Shown here: piece by piece, positions 26,373 to 34,917 of the stretch
How positions within the stretch are numbered: the stretch's first letter is position 1
Layout: every line of letters starts with the position of its first letter
DNA from: an uncultured Pseudomonas sp.
Lineage (GTDB): Bacteria > Pseudomonadota > Gammaproteobacteria > Pseudomonadales > Pseudomonadaceae
NCBI RefSeq assembly: GCF_913777995.1
Contig: NZ_CAJYVE010000034.1
Location: 225,649-289,648, forward strand
Direction of reading: 5' to 3'
DNA length: 64,000 bases
The notes under the pieces: generated by a model
Told to the model about the DNA's origin: nothing
Database searches by the model: none
What the model saw: the letters and a program-made list of their open reading frames with translations, nothing else
Translations under genes and position numbers: made by a program

Positions 26373-26409
26373 CGAGCTTGGCCGCAATACGGGTCAATTA
26401 GAACGGGTA

Positions 26410-26490
26410 GCGGCTTTAGCCGCGAAGCGGCCGCCTGCTCACAACAGATGCGCTGAATTTTCTGGTGCTTTCGCGGCTAAAGCCGCTCCC
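26410..26490. repeat. REPIN of the GCGGCTTTAGCCGCGAAG type
   Basis: Two inverted REP arms, GCGGCTTTAGCCGCGAAGC at 26410 and TTCGCGGCTAAAGCCGCTCC at 26470, enclose about 40 bases. This is the common pseudomonad REP family mobilised by RAYT transposases. It sits in the 322 bases between the second acetyltransferase and cbpA, which are otherwise gene-free. Confidence 0.85.
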
Positions 26491-26565
26491 ACCGGGCCAC
26501 ATGCCGCTTAAGCGAACAGTATTGCGGCTAAAGCCAATACCGGTCAGTTAGACGCTATTCGGCTT

Positions 26566-26656
26566 TTGTTGGCGAGCTTGCTCGCGAACAGGTCAACCAA
26601 CCCCATGCATCTGCTGTGAACGTGACGCAGCTATCGCGAGCAAGCTCGCTCCAACG
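26566..26656. repeat. REPIN of the TTGGCGAGCTTGCTCGCGA type
   Basis: Inverted arms TTGTTGGCGAGCTTGCTCGC (26566-26585) and ATCGCGAGCAAGCTCGCTCC (26633-26652) enclose a spacer containing GCATCTGCTGTGAACGTGA. A second copy with the same arms and nearly the same spacer lies at 39069-39163, so this is a dispersed element. Confidence 0.85.
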
Positions 26657-26694
26657 GTCTAATTGACCAGTATTGCGGCTGAAACCCGCCTGGC

Positions 26695-27642
26695 CTAACG
26701 GCCCCAACCACTGCGCGGATCGAAGCCGGCCTTGTCGGCCAGTTTCTGCCACAAGGCCCGGCTGGCTTCATCGTTCTGGGTGGGCATGACCACTTTCAAT
26801 TGGGCATAGAGATCGCCGCGCTGGCCCTGTTTGTCCTGCAGGCCGTTGCCCTTGACTCGCAGGCGCTGGCCGTTCTGGCTGTCCGGGCGGATGGTCAGGT
26901 TGATGCGCCCGGTCAGGGTCGGCACCGCGACCTTGGTCCCCAGCGCCAGCTCCCAGGGTGCCAGCGGCACCTGGATCACCAGGTCGTTACCCTCGACCTC
27001 GAAAAGCGGGTGCGGCGCCAGGCGCAGGGTCAGGTAGAGATCGCCGTTCTCGCCACCGGCCACTCCCGGCGCGCCCTGGCCCTTGAGGCGGATGCGCTCG
27101 CCGTCGGCGACGCCGGCGGGAATCTTCACGTTGAGGGTCTTGGTGATGTCGGCCATGCGCTGGCCGTTGGCGCTGTGCTGCGGCACCCGGTAGCTGACCT
27201 TCTTGGACTCACCCGACAGGCTTTCTTCAAGGAAGATCGCCAGCTCCATGTCGACGTCCTGGCCCTTGCGCCCCTGGGCCCTGGGACGGCCACCCTGGCC
27301 GCCGCGGTTGCCGAAGATAGAGCTGAAGAACTCGGAAAAATCGGTGGTATCGCCGCCGAAACCACCCGCGCTGCCGCCACTGCGGCTTTGCCAGCCGGGC
27401 GGGGCCTGGAACGGGCGACCCTGGCGACCGTACTTGCGCAACTCGTCGTATTCGGCACGCTTTTCAGGACTGCCCAGCACTTCGTAGGCCTCGTTGGCCT
27501 CCTTGAACCTGTCTTCAGCCCCGGCTTCCTTGCTTACGTCGGGATGATACTTGCGGGCCAGCTTGCGGTACGCGGCCTTGATCGCCTTGTCGTCCGCCGT
27601 CGGCGCCACGCCGAGTATCTTGTAATAGTCTTTGAAATCCAT
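26695..27642 (-). CDS. cbpA: Curved DNA-binding DnaJ-type co-chaperone
   Basis: A 315-residue class II J-protein. The J-domain occupies residues 1-70 ([23 protein letters not shown] in [12 protein letters not shown]), followed by a Gly/Phe-rich linker (about 75-110) and two beta-sandwich C-terminal domains ([40 protein letters not shown]). There is no zinc-finger domain, which separates it from DnaJ. It stimulates DnaK and also binds curved DNA in stationary phase in E. coli. The usual partner cbpM is not adjacent. Confidence 0.92.
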   Translation of the reverse strand: MDFKDYYKILGVAPTADDKAIKAAYRKLARKYHPDVSKEAGAEDRFKEANEAYEVLGSPEKRAEYDELRKYGRQGRPFQAPPGWQSRSGGSAGGFGGDTTDFSEFFSSIFGNRGGQGGRPRAQGRKGQDVDMELAIFLEESLSGESKKVSYRVPQHSANGQRMADITKTLNVKIPAGVADGERIRLKGQGAPGVAGGENGDLYLTLRLAPHPLFEVEGNDLVIQVPLAPWELALGTKVAVPTLTGRINLTIRPDSQNGQRLRVKGNGLQDKQGQRGDLYAQLKVVMPTQNDEASRALWQKLADKAGFDPRSGWGR

Positions 27643-27778
27643 CGAACACTCACCCGTTACCGGTTAGCCGACCGCTGCGCAGGAACCTGCCTGTCAGACA
27701 CTGACATCCGCAACGGCTCAAAGTCGCAGAGTGTATCGGCAAACAGCCCTGCTTGAGCACTTGGCTGGCGTGCTTTAT

Positions 27779-29449
27779 TCATTTTCCACCCCAGTCGATT
27801 TCCACCGGAATGAACACCTGCCCGTCGATTTCGACGCTGCGCCAGCGCGGCGCCCTGATTGTGGCCTTGCCGGCGCGGATCTGCTCGGCCAGTTTCTCGG
27901 GGACGATACTGCCCTCCATGTACCCCACCTTGCGCCAGTGCCCGTCCTCGTGGTCGAACAGCTGTATTTGCGGCCAGCCGGAGGAGAAGCTCAGCACCTC
28001 ATCCTGCCCGTCACCGTCGAGGTCCACCGCCCACAGGTAGCACGCCTGGCGATTGCAGTCGGTGCCTTGCAGCTCGGGGTCGCTGAACTGCTCGGCGTCG
28101 CGGACCTTGCCCGTAAGCCAGATCAGGTTGGCTGGCGCGGCTGGCTCGGGCTGCGCCCAGCTGCCGTTGTCGCGCGTCGCTTGCAGGCGAGCCCTCAGGC
28201 CCTGGCGCGTGGCGATGCTGAACTGCTCCAGGCTGTCGACCTGTTCCAGCAACTGGTCAAGGGCCCGCCGCCCCGACGCGCCCAGGTCCCAGTACAGCAC
28301 GGAGGCGTCGAAGGTCTCGGGCGGGGTGCGCCCGTCGAGCAGACGCTGCACCTGGTTGCGCGCACTGAGCTGCTCGAAATTCAGCCAGGGGGTGTTGATG
28401 GCCACCAGCACCCCGCACAGCAGCAGCGCGATGATCGGGTTGCTGACCCGCAGGCTGGCCAGCCATGGCCCGCCACGACGCAGCACGGCGCAGAGCAGGG
28501 CCAGGCCGTGCACAGCCATTACCAGGGCGGCCAGCAGGCCCGTGCAACGCGCCGGCGTCAGGCCGTACTGGTCGATGCGCAGCCATACCGACCAGGCCGC
28601 CAGGGCGGCGAGCACCGGCAGGCAGCACAGCGCGGCGTCGAGCAGCCACAGCAAGGGCCGGTTATAGGGCCGCAGCTGCTGGCCGTCCTGGTACACACCA
28701 TTGACCAGGTACAGCATCACCACCGCCAGGCCGACCAGGATGCGCGTGGCGTAGCCGGTCTTCCACACCGGCTCCAGGCCGGTGAACGGCAAGGCCAGAG
28801 TGAACAGCACGACGATCAGCGCCGCCAGGGGGGCCAGGAAGCGGCACAGGCTGAGCAGGATGCCGCGCAGCAGGCCGATGACACGCTCGTTCTGGCACCC
28901 CATGCGCATGCCCAGGGAGCCCACCACGGGCAGGCTCAATGCCAGGAAGTAGCGGTTATCGACCAGCCAGTCGAAGGCGCGGATACCGAGCATCTGGAAC
29001 AGCTTGGCGCACAGCACCAACAGCAGCCAGAACAGCAGGGTCAGCAGCAGGGCCAGGGCGATGATGAAGGCGTTGTTCCAGCCATGCTGGAACAGCGCGG
29101 TGTAGGGCACCCGCCCACCTTGCCGCGCAGTGCCGCTGACGATGAAGGCGGTGACGATGTACCCCAGTATCACCATGCTGACGGCCCAGTTATCGCTCGA
29201 CCAGCCCGGCGAGTCGATGCTCGTCACCCAGGCGGTGATGACCGCCAGCACCATGGCCAGCCAGGTCATGCCCAGCCACAGCACGCGGTCGCGTGGCCAA
29301 CCGCCGAGCAACTGCAGGTTCACGCCCAGGGCCGCGCCGACCAGCGCCGGTACCGGCGTGTCCAGCAGCAGGGCGAGGAGGATCAGCCCTCCTTGCAGCA
29401 GCCCGATCAACACATAGAACGGCAGGGTCCCTCGTTCGCTAACCGGCAT
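27779..29449 (-). CDS. DUF4153-type polytopic membrane protein
   Basis: A 556-residue inner-membrane protein with about ten or eleven helices in the first 350 residues (for example VLIGLLQGGLILLALLLD, FIIALALLLTLLFWLLLVLC, ILVGLAVVMLYLVNGVYQ) and a soluble C-terminal domain of about 200 residues rich in charged residues (LLDGRTPPETFDASVLYWDL, WAVDLDGDGQDEVLSFSSG). The DxDGDGxDE stretch is calcium-loop-like. The family is DUF4153; function unknown. GAGGAAATGC precedes the ATG at 29449. It is divergent from the yegD-like gene. Confidence 0.8.
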   Translation of the reverse strand: MPVSERGTLPFYVLIGLLQGGLILLALLLDTPVPALVGAALGVNLQLLGGWPRDRVLWLGMTWLAMVLAVITAWVTSIDSPGWSSDNWAVSMVILGYIVTAFIVSGTARQGGRVPYTALFQHGWNNAFIIALALLLTLLFWLLLVLCAKLFQMLGIRAFDWLVDNRYFLALSLPVVGSLGMRMGCQNERVIGLLRGILLSLCRFLAPLAALIVVLFTLALPFTGLEPVWKTGYATRILVGLAVVMLYLVNGVYQDGQQLRPYNRPLLWLLDAALCCLPVLAALAAWSVWLRIDQYGLTPARCTGLLAALVMAVHGLALLCAVLRRGGPWLASLRVSNPIIALLLCGVLVAINTPWLNFEQLSARNQVQRLLDGRTPPETFDASVLYWDLGASGRRALDQLLEQVDSLEQFSIATRQGLRARLQATRDNGSWAQPEPAAPANLIWLTGKVRDAEQFSDPELQGTDCNRQACYLWAVDLDGDGQDEVLSFSSGWPQIQLFDHEDGHWRKVGYMEGSIVPEKLAEQIRAGKATIRAPRWRSVEIDGQVFIPVEIDWGGK

Positions 29450-29621
29450 TGCATTTCCTCATCCATAGCGTTTGCGCCGCGCAGTGTAGAGTCGGCGCGG
29501 TATAGGACAACAGCCCCGCCGGTTGGATCGGCCACGCGTCGATGATCGCAAAACAGCCCTACGCAATCGCGGAACACTGACATACACTGCGCGGCCGTTT
29601 TTTCCCAGGAGGCGCACGCCC

Positions 29622-30887
29622 ATGACTGATCAATCACCGGCCCGTGCCTGCGGCATCGACTTCGGCACCTCCAACTCCACCGTGGGCTGGTTGCGCCCGG
29701 GCATGGAAACCCTGATCGCACTGGAAGACGACAAGATCACCCTGCCCTCGGTGGTGTTCTTCAACATCGAAGAACGCCGCCCGGTGTTCGGCCGCCTGGC
29801 GCTGCACGAATACCTCGAAGGCTACGAAGGGCGGCTGATGCGCTCGCTCAAGAGCCTGCTGGGCTCCAAGCTGATCAAGCACGACACCAGCGTGCTGGGT
29901 ACGGCCATGCCGTTCACCGACCTGCTGGGGCTGTTCATCGGCGAACTGAAGAAACGCGCCGAGCGCACTGCCGGTCGTGAATTCGAACAGGTGGTGCTGG
30001 GCCGCCCGGTGCACTTCGTCGACGACGACGCAGCCGCCGACCAAGAGGCCGAAGACACCCTGGCCGAGGTCGCGCGCAAGATCGGCTTCAAGGACGTGTC
30101 GTTCCAGTTCGAGCCCATCGCCGCGGCCTTCGACTACGAGTCGGGCATCACCCAGGAAGAGCTGGTGCTGATCGTCGACATTGGCGGCGGTACCTCGGAC
30201 TTCTCGCTGGTGCGCCTGTCGCCGGAGCGCCGCACCCGTGACGAGCGCCAGGATGACATCCTTGCCACCGGCGGCGTGCACATCGGCGGTACCGACTTCG
30301 ACAAGCAACTGAGCCTGCAGGGCGTGATGCCGCTGTTCGGCCATGGCAGCCGGATGAAGAGCGGCGCCTTCATGCCTACCAGCCACCACATCAACCTGGC
30401 CACCTGGCACACCATCAACTCGGTGTATTCGCAGAAATCCAGGCTGGCCTTGGGCAGCATGCGCTACGACATCGAGGACACCCAGGGCATCGACCGGCTG
30501 TTCAAGCTCATCGAGCAGCGCGCCGGGCACTGGCTGGCCATGGAAGTGGAAGCCAGCAAGATCGAACTGAGCCATGCCGACAGCCGTCATGTGGCGATGC
30601 AGCGCATCGAGCCGGGCCTGGGCGTGGACCTGACCCGCGCACTGTTCGAGACGGCCATCGAAGCGCAACTGGAACAGGTGCGTGGCAGCGTCAGCGCCTT
30701 GCTTGAAAAGGCCGGGGTGGGCGTCGAGCAGGTCAGCACGGTGTTCTTCACCGGCGGTTCCAGCGGCATCCCGGCGCTGCGCCATAGCGTGTCGCAGATG
30801 CTGCCCAACGCCCGGCATGTGGAAGGCGACATCTTCGGCGGCATCGGCAGTGGCCTGGCCATCGAAGCGCGCAAGCGCTACGGCTGA
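29622..30887 (+). CDS. yegD: Hsp70-family protein, YegD type
   Basis: A 421-residue actin-like ATPase of the YegD branch of Hsp70. Nucleotide-binding motifs are GIDFGTSNSTVG (residues 10-21), DIGGGTSDFSLVRL and FFTGGSSGIPALRHS. It ends after the ATPase domain (GDIFGGIGSGLAIEARKRYG), with no substrate-binding domain, as usual for YegD. Its role is not known. The ATG at 29622 follows CAGGAGGCGCACGCCC, a strong ribosome site that settles the start; about 30 upstream in-frame codons are rejected. Confidence 0.9.
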   Translation: MTDQSPARACGIDFGTSNSTVGWLRPGMETLIALEDDKITLPSVVFFNIEERRPVFGRLALHEYLEGYEGRLMRSLKSLLGSKLIKHDTSVLGTAMPFTDLLGLFIGELKKRAERTAGREFEQVVLGRPVHFVDDDAAADQEAEDTLAEVARKIGFKDVSFQFEPIAAAFDYESGITQEELVLIVDIGGGTSDFSLVRLSPERRTRDERQDDILATGGVHIGGTDFDKQLSLQGVMPLFGHGSRMKSGAFMPTSHHINLATWHTINSVYSQKSRLALGSMRYDIEDTQGIDRLFKLIEQRAGHWLAMEVEASKIELSHADSRHVAMQRIEPGLGVDLTRALFETAIEAQLEQVRGSVSALLEKAGVGVEQVSTVFFTGGSSGIPALRHSVSQMLPNARHVEGDIFGGIGSGLAIEARKRYG

Positions 30888-30906
30888 AGGCGGTAGGCTG
30901 CAAGAA

Positions 30907-30942
30907 CGGCTTCAGGCGCGAAAAGCTTCCCGGCTGAAGCCG
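30907..30942. repeat. REP-type inverted repeat
   Basis: CGGCTTCAG (30907-30915) and CTGAAGCCG (30934-30942) form a perfect 9-bp inverted repeat, followed by GTCCTACA, typical of pseudomonad REP elements. It lies between the convergent yegD-like and AI-2E permease genes. A related copy is at 48740-48774. Confidence 0.65.
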
Positions 30943-30980
30943 GTCCTACACGCTGTCAGCCGCAGCAGGCCGGTGTGCGC

Positions 30981-31991
30981 TCAGACCAGCCCGGCCTGGC
31001 GCAGCTCGCTCTTGAGGTAGGCGTAATACACCGGCCCGGCCACCACGCCGGGCAGGCCGAAGGCCGCTTCGAACAGCAGCATGGCCAGCAGCAGCTCCCA
31101 GGACTTGGCACTGATCTGCCCACCGACGATGCGCGCGTTGAGGAAGTACTCGACCTTGTGGATGACGATCAGGTAGCCGAGCGCCGCCACCGCCACCCAC
31201 AGCGACACCGACAGGCCGACGATGAAGATCAGGGTGTTGGACATCAGGTTGCCGACCACCGGCAACAGCCCCAGCACGAAGGTCATGAAGATCAGCGTCT
31301 TGGTCAGTGGCAGGTGAATGCCGGCCAGCGGCAGCACCACGGCCAGGAAGATCGAGGTCAAGGCGGTGTTGAGCAGCGAGATCTTGATCTGCGCGAAGAC
31401 GATGTTGCGAAACGCCTGGCTGAGCAGGTAGAGACGATCGAACAGCGCAGCGGCCAGCGGTTTGCGGCTGCTGACGTCGCTGATGCGCTGCAGGGCGATG
31501 ATTGCGCCCAGCACCATGCCGATCAGCATGGTCACGAACATGTGCGCGGCGCCCTTGCCGATCAGCTGCAGCTCTTCGATGTGCTTTTGCAGCCACACCA
31601 CCAGTGAGGCCCGGAACTCGCTGGCACTGGCCGGCAGGTAGGATTCGATGAACGGCGGCAGTTGCCCGCGGGCCCGGTCTACCAGGGTCATGAACTTGCC
31701 CAGTGATGCGCCAGGATTCTCCGCCTCGTGCAGGATGAAGCTGAAGCCACCGGCGAACAGCAGCGCCAACAGGCTCACTACCAGAGTGCCGAGCAACGCC
31801 ACCGCCAGCCAGCGCGCGCGCTCGCCGGAAATCAGTCCTTGCAGCTTGGGAGTGAGCATGTTCACCAGCTCGAACACCAACAACCCGCATAAAAGACTGG
31901 GCAGCAACCTGAAGGGCAGAACCAGCAACAAGCCACCGAACATGATGACCCAGCTGGCCAGGAACACCTGACGCGACGAAAACGTTGACAT
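30981..31991 (-). CDS. AI-2E-family / PerM-type permease
   Basis: A 336-residue membrane protein of the AI-2E transporter (UPF0118) family with about eight helices: paired helices at the N terminus (ASWVIMFGGLLLVLPFRLLP, LAVALLGTLVVSLLALLFAG), a middle soluble segment (about 85-155) and a C-terminal helix block (TLIFMTFVLGLLPVVGNLMS). The family includes the E. coli TqsA and PerM and putative Na+/H+ antiporters, so the substrate is open. The ATG at 31991 starts MSTFSSRQVF; a further upstream in-frame extension lacks homology. Confidence 0.83.
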   Translation of the reverse strand: MSTFSSRQVFLASWVIMFGGLLLVLPFRLLPSLLCGLLVFELVNMLTPKLQGLISGERARWLAVALLGTLVVSLLALLFAGGFSFILHEAENPGASLGKFMTLVDRARGQLPPFIESYLPASASEFRASLVVWLQKHIEELQLIGKGAAHMFVTMLIGMVLGAIIALQRISDVSSRKPLAAALFDRLYLLSQAFRNIVFAQIKISLLNTALTSIFLAVVLPLAGIHLPLTKTLIFMTFVLGLLPVVGNLMSNTLIFIVGLSVSLWVAVAALGYLIVIHKVEYFLNARIVGGQISAKSWELLLAMLLFEAAFGLPGVVAGPVYYAYLKSELRQAGLV

Positions 31992-32124
31992 GGCGCCTCT
32001 TATCGACAACACGGACAGGAGGGCAGTCTGCCAGCCTTCGCCAGCGAGAGCCAGCCACTGCCGCATGCCAGGGCCCTGGCGCGCCCGTCATGCACAGCGC
32101 GCCGGGCCGGTCAGCGGCAGGGGC

Positions 32125-32406
32125 TCACTTCTTCCTGAGGCAATCGCTCATGAAGCGTTGCCGGGGTTCGCCCTTGAGTGCCTGGGCACTGGCGCTGGCA
32201 TTGCACAGGGTCATCCGTTCCTGTGGGGTGGCGGGTGAGGCCTTGAGGCAGGCACTCATGAAGGCCTTGCGCTGGTCGCCCTGCAAGGCACGGGTACTGG
32301 CCTGACTGTTACAACTGGCCATTTTCTCCTGCTGAGGATTGGCCGCCGGTGTCGGGGCAGACACCAGGCAGCCAAGGAGTACCAACGGAACATGCAGCCT
32401 GTTCAT
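32125..32406 (-). CDS. psiF: PsiF-repeat periplasmic protein
   Basis: A 93-residue secreted protein with a signal peptide (LHVPLVLLGCLVSAPTPAA) and two PsiF repeats: MASCNSQASTRALQGDQRKA with FMSACLKAS, then MTLCNASASAQALKGEPRQR with FMSDCLRKK. Each repeat has a pair of conserved cysteines, probably a disulfide. Named for phosphate-starvation induction in E. coli, though the function is unknown. AGGAGAG precedes the ATG. Confidence 0.88.
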   Translation of the reverse strand: MNRLHVPLVLLGCLVSAPTPAANPQQEKMASCNSQASTRALQGDQRKAFMSACLKASPATPQERMTLCNASASAQALKGEPRQRFMSDCLRKK

Positions 32407-32483
32407 TGTTCGACTCTCCTGAACGCCGATAGCAGAAAATACCGCCTGTTCAGTCTAGCCAGCCGCACCGCCCGCCCTCGGCC

Positions 32484-33374
32484 CTACAGACCGGCGGCCT
32501 TCAGCCGCGCCGCATGTTCGAGGAACAGTTGCACCGGCCTGGCCCCCTTGCCCACCAGGCCGATCATTTGGTTGACGCTGTCGAAGTGGTCCAGCGGGAA
32601 GTCGTCGCCAATCACCTTGCCCAGCCGCGAACTGAAGCGCCCGACCATACCGTCGCACTGGCCACGCTCCTTGATGAAGGTGCGGGCGAACAGCCGGCAG
32701 ACAATGTTCGAACCGTCGATCAGATTCAGTCCGCGATTGGTCCGTCCGGGGGTGAGGATGCCCGACCAGGAGTAGTAGCGCACGCCGTCGACCAGTTCTT
32801 CGCCGTCGCCACCCCAGGTGGCCGGCAGCCCCTGTGGATAACGGCGGTTGAACAGCGCCACGCCGGTGGTGGTCAGCGACTGGTGCGAAGCGGTGATATC
32901 GGTGGGCAGGCGCGGGCCACGGTAGCCGGTCTCGAAAATGCGGATCAGCCAGTCCATCAGGCCGATGATCGCGTTGACCACCCGCCCGCCCGGCGTACCT
33001 GCCGGGAAGCGTCGTTCGAGAAAGTCCGCCAGCTCCGAACCATGGTTGGGCCCGGCCACCGAGGTCACCGAGGCCACCAGGTCGGGGCGCCGCGCGGCCA
33101 CGTAGCGCACGGTCAGCGCGCCCTGGCTGTGGCCGATCAGGTTGACCTTGCTGGCCCCGGTGTCGCGCATCACCTGCTCGATGACCAGCAACAGCTGCTC
33201 GCCGCGGATCTCCGTGGAATTGACGCCCGAGACCATCACCGGAAATACCCTGGCGCCGCCGCGTTCCAGGGGTTTGACGACACCGAACCAGTAGGGGTAG
33301 ATCAGCACCCTGACAAAGCCCAACAGGCCGGGAACCAGTAACAGCGGATAACGCGTGGCGTACTCTTGTGTCAT
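32484..33374 (-). CDS. Triacylglycerol lipase (family I type, no signal peptide)
   Basis: A 296-residue alpha/beta-hydrolase of the Pseudomonas lipase family. The oxyanion region YPLLLVPGLLGF, the nucleophile elbow LIGHSQGALTVRYVAA (Ser83), SVAGPNHGSELADFL and the late catalytic histidine in LDHFDSVNQM are visible. Unlike LipA of P. aeruginosa there is no N-terminal signal peptide (it starts TQEYATRYPLLLVPGLLG) and no lipase foldase gene next to it, so it resembles the unsecreted or differently secreted P. fragi-like lipases. AGGAGAGTCCC precedes the ATG. Confidence 0.88.
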   Translation of the reverse strand: MTQEYATRYPLLLVPGLLGFVRVLIYPYWFGVVKPLERGGARVFPVMVSGVNSTEIRGEQLLLVIEQVMRDTGASKVNLIGHSQGALTVRYVAARRPDLVASVTSVAGPNHGSELADFLERRFPAGTPGGRVVNAIIGLMDWLIRIFETGYRGPRLPTDITASHQSLTTTGVALFNRRYPQGLPATWGGDGEELVDGVRYYSWSGILTPGRTNRGLNLIDGSNIVCRLFARTFIKERGQCDGMVGRFSSRLGKVIGDDFPLDHFDSVNQMIGLVGKGARPVQLFLEHAARLKAAGL

Positions 33375-33481
33375 GGGACTCTCCTGTCCTGAACCTTGAT
33401 GGCTTCAGCCTAGCGGCGTTTATCCGGACCAGCGGCGGAACGCGACCAACAAGCACTCATGCCTACTGGCCATATCCGATA

Positions 33482-33509
33482 GAACTCTGGCCGCAGGCCA
33501 TTGCTCCAA
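33482..33509 (+). promoter_or_regulatory. AlgU (sigma-22)-type promoter of osmE
   Basis: GAACTC (33482-33487), a 17-base spacer and TCCAA (33505-33509) match the AlgU consensus GAACTT-N16/17-TCtgA/TCCAA with one -35 mismatch. It sits about 45 bases before the osmE ATG. osmE of P. aeruginosa is a known AlgU target, which supports the call; activity here is inferred. Confidence 0.65.
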
Positions 33510-33553
33510 GCCATAACGGGCCGGCATCGGCTCTGTCATATGGAGAGACAGCG

Positions 33554-33892
33554 ATGTACAAGAAAATCCTCGCAGCGAGCGCGGTGCTGGCCACTCTGGT
33601 CGGCTGCGGCAGCACCACCGTGCAGAACCCCGTGGACTACGTCACCTATCGCGACCAGCCGCTGGTCAAGCAGGTTGAAAACGGCATGACCCGTCAGCAG
33701 GTGCTGACCATTGGAGGCGAGCCGTCCTCCACCGTGCAGCGCAAGGTCAGCCCAGGCACCTGCAACAACTATGTGCTGAACAAGGATGGCCACCAGCAGG
33801 TGTATCACGTGAGCTTCAACAGCGATGGCCGCGTGGTGAACAAGGGCTTCATGACCTGCGAACAACGCGAGCAGAACGAACGGGCCATGTGA
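33554..33892 (+). CDS. osmE: Osmotically inducible lipoprotein OsmE
   Basis: A 112-residue outer-membrane lipoprotein with an SmpA/OmlA (BamE-like) fold. The signal peptide ends in the lipobox LVGC (Cys18). The domain motif VENGMTRQQVLTIGGEPSST matches the BamE-like KVGMTKxQV pattern, and NNYVLNKDGHQQVYHVSFNS follows. The ATG at 33554 has TGGAGAG at the proper distance. It is preceded by an AlgU-type promoter and followed by a bidirectional terminator. Confidence 0.93.
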   Translation: MYKKILAASAVLATLVGCGSTTVQNPVDYVTYRDQPLVKQVENGMTRQQVLTIGGEPSSTVQRKVSPGTCNNYVLNKDGHQQVYHVSFNSDGRVVNKGFMTCEQREQNERAM

Positions 33893-33912
33893 GGCCGGCA
33901 AAGGCAGGACAA

Positions 33913-33943
33913 AAAGCCCGGTGCAGTGATTGCACCGGGCTTT
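33913..33943. terminator. Bidirectional terminator between osmE and a small convergent gene
   Basis: AAAGCCCGGTGCA (33913-33925) and TGCACCGGGCTTT (33931-33943) form a perfect 13-bp stem with a 5-base loop, T-rich on both strands. It can serve both osmE and the convergent small gene at 33951-34037. Confidence 0.9.
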
Positions 33944-33950
33944 CTCGTAT

Positions 33951-34037
33951 TCAGAACACCAGTTTGAACAGGGCAATGACCACGATCAGACCGATCAGAA
34001 AGATGATACCGACAGTACCGCCAAGGAACTTGAGCAT
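33951..34037 (-). CDS. 28-residue single-helix membrane peptide
   Basis: A small gene with a good ribosome site (GGAG, eight bases before the ATG at 34037) and a 28-residue product starting MLKFLGGTVGIIFLIGLIVV and ending in a Phe-Lys-Leu-Val-Phe tail. It is almost entirely one hydrophobic helix with a Lys near each end. It ends next to a shared terminator with osmE, which supports expression as its own unit. Function unknown; small stress-induced membrane peptides are common near envelope-stress genes. Confidence 0.7.
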   Translation of the reverse strand: MLKFLGGTVGIIFLIGLIVVIALFKLVF

Positions 34038-34233
34038 CGTGCTTCTCCATGCAGGGGGTTCAAGGTTGTGACCCCGCTACTCGGCAGTCGTTTCGAGAAT
34101 TTTGCACCCGATCGAGTGGATCGAATCCGATAAAACTTTTTCGCCCTCGCATCACTCACACCTTGTAACGACTTCGCCGACAGCGGCTGCATCAGAGCGG
34201 AGCGTATTCCCTGATTAGCCTAGGAGATCCCCG

Positions 34234-34776
34234 ATGAACAGCATGAACCAAGCCCCTACCCTGTCTGACGTCAGCAGCCTGCGCCAGCGGGCCCGTCAGA
34301 ATGTCGAGAACGGAGCGGTCACCGAAGGCTACAGCGCCGACCGTGAAACCATCCTGCGCCTGCTTAACGAGTCGCTGGCCACCGAACTGGTCTGCGTGCT
34401 GCGCTACAAACGCCACTACTTCATGGCCACCGGCCTGAAAGCCAGCGTGGCCGCCGCCGAATTCCTCGAACACGCCCAGCAGGAAGCCGAACACGCCGAC
34501 AAACTGGCCGAGCGCATCGTGCAGCTGGGCGGCGAGCCGGAGTTCAACCCCGATACCCTGTCGAAAAATGCCCATGCCCAATACGTGGCGGGCAGCACCC
34601 TGAAGGAAATGGTCTACGAAGACCTGGTGGCCGAGCGCATCGCGGTGGACAGCTATCGCGAGATCATCCAGTACATCGGTGAGTCCGACCCGACCACCCG
34701 ACGCATCTTCGAAGACATCCTGGCCCAGGAAGAAGAGCACGCTGACGACATGGCCGACATTCTCGGCGACCTGTGA
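34234..34776 (+). CDS. Bacterioferritin/Dps-like ferritin
   Basis: A 180-residue four-helix ferritin-like protein. The di-iron ligand pattern is visible: Glu in LNESLATELVCVLRYKRHYF, ExxH in EHAQQEAEHADKLAE, and Glu and ExxH in VAERIAVDSYREIIQYIG and EDILAQEEEHADDMADIL. It matches the proteins annotated as bacterioferritin in this locus of PAO1 (PA4880 from memory), but the heme-ligand methionine of true Bfr is not at its usual place. Likely iron storage and peroxide detoxification. TAGGAGATCCCCG gives a strong ribosome site for 34234. A UUCG-loop terminator follows. Confidence 0.87.
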   Translation: MNSMNQAPTLSDVSSLRQRARQNVENGAVTEGYSADRETILRLLNESLATELVCVLRYKRHYFMATGLKASVAAAEFLEHAQQEAEHADKLAERIVQLGGEPEFNPDTLSKNAHAQYVAGSTLKEMVYEDLVAERIAVDSYREIIQYIGESDPTTRRIFEDILAQEEEHADDMADILGDL

Positions 34777-34786
34777 TTCCCAGCTC

Positions 34787-34826
34787 GAAAAAACGGCCCT
34801 CCGTTCGCGGATGGGCCGTTTTTTTA
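34787..34826 (+). terminator. Rho-independent terminator after the ferritin-like gene
   Basis: AAAACGGCCC...TCCG and CGGA...GGGCCGTTTT enclose a TTCG tetraloop at 34804-34807, followed by a run of T. One of the strongest terminators in the window; the A-tract on the left makes it work for the opposite strand too. Confidence 0.93.
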
Positions 34827-34872
34827 TGTCTGCCGTATACGGCGGATCAACACCTGAGCGGCTCGAGCAGCG

Positions 34873-34905
34873 AAAAGCCTCGCGGCTGAAGCCACTCCTA
34901 CCGGG
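34873..34905. repeat. Partial REP-like sequence
   Basis: AAAAGCCTCGCGGCTGAAGCCACTCCTACCGGG, written here as the segment 34873-34905, carries the CGCGGCTGAAGCCACTCCTAC end typical of Pseudomonas REP elements, without a clear second arm. Confidence 0.45.
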
Positions 34906-34917
34906 TATTCTGCCGGA

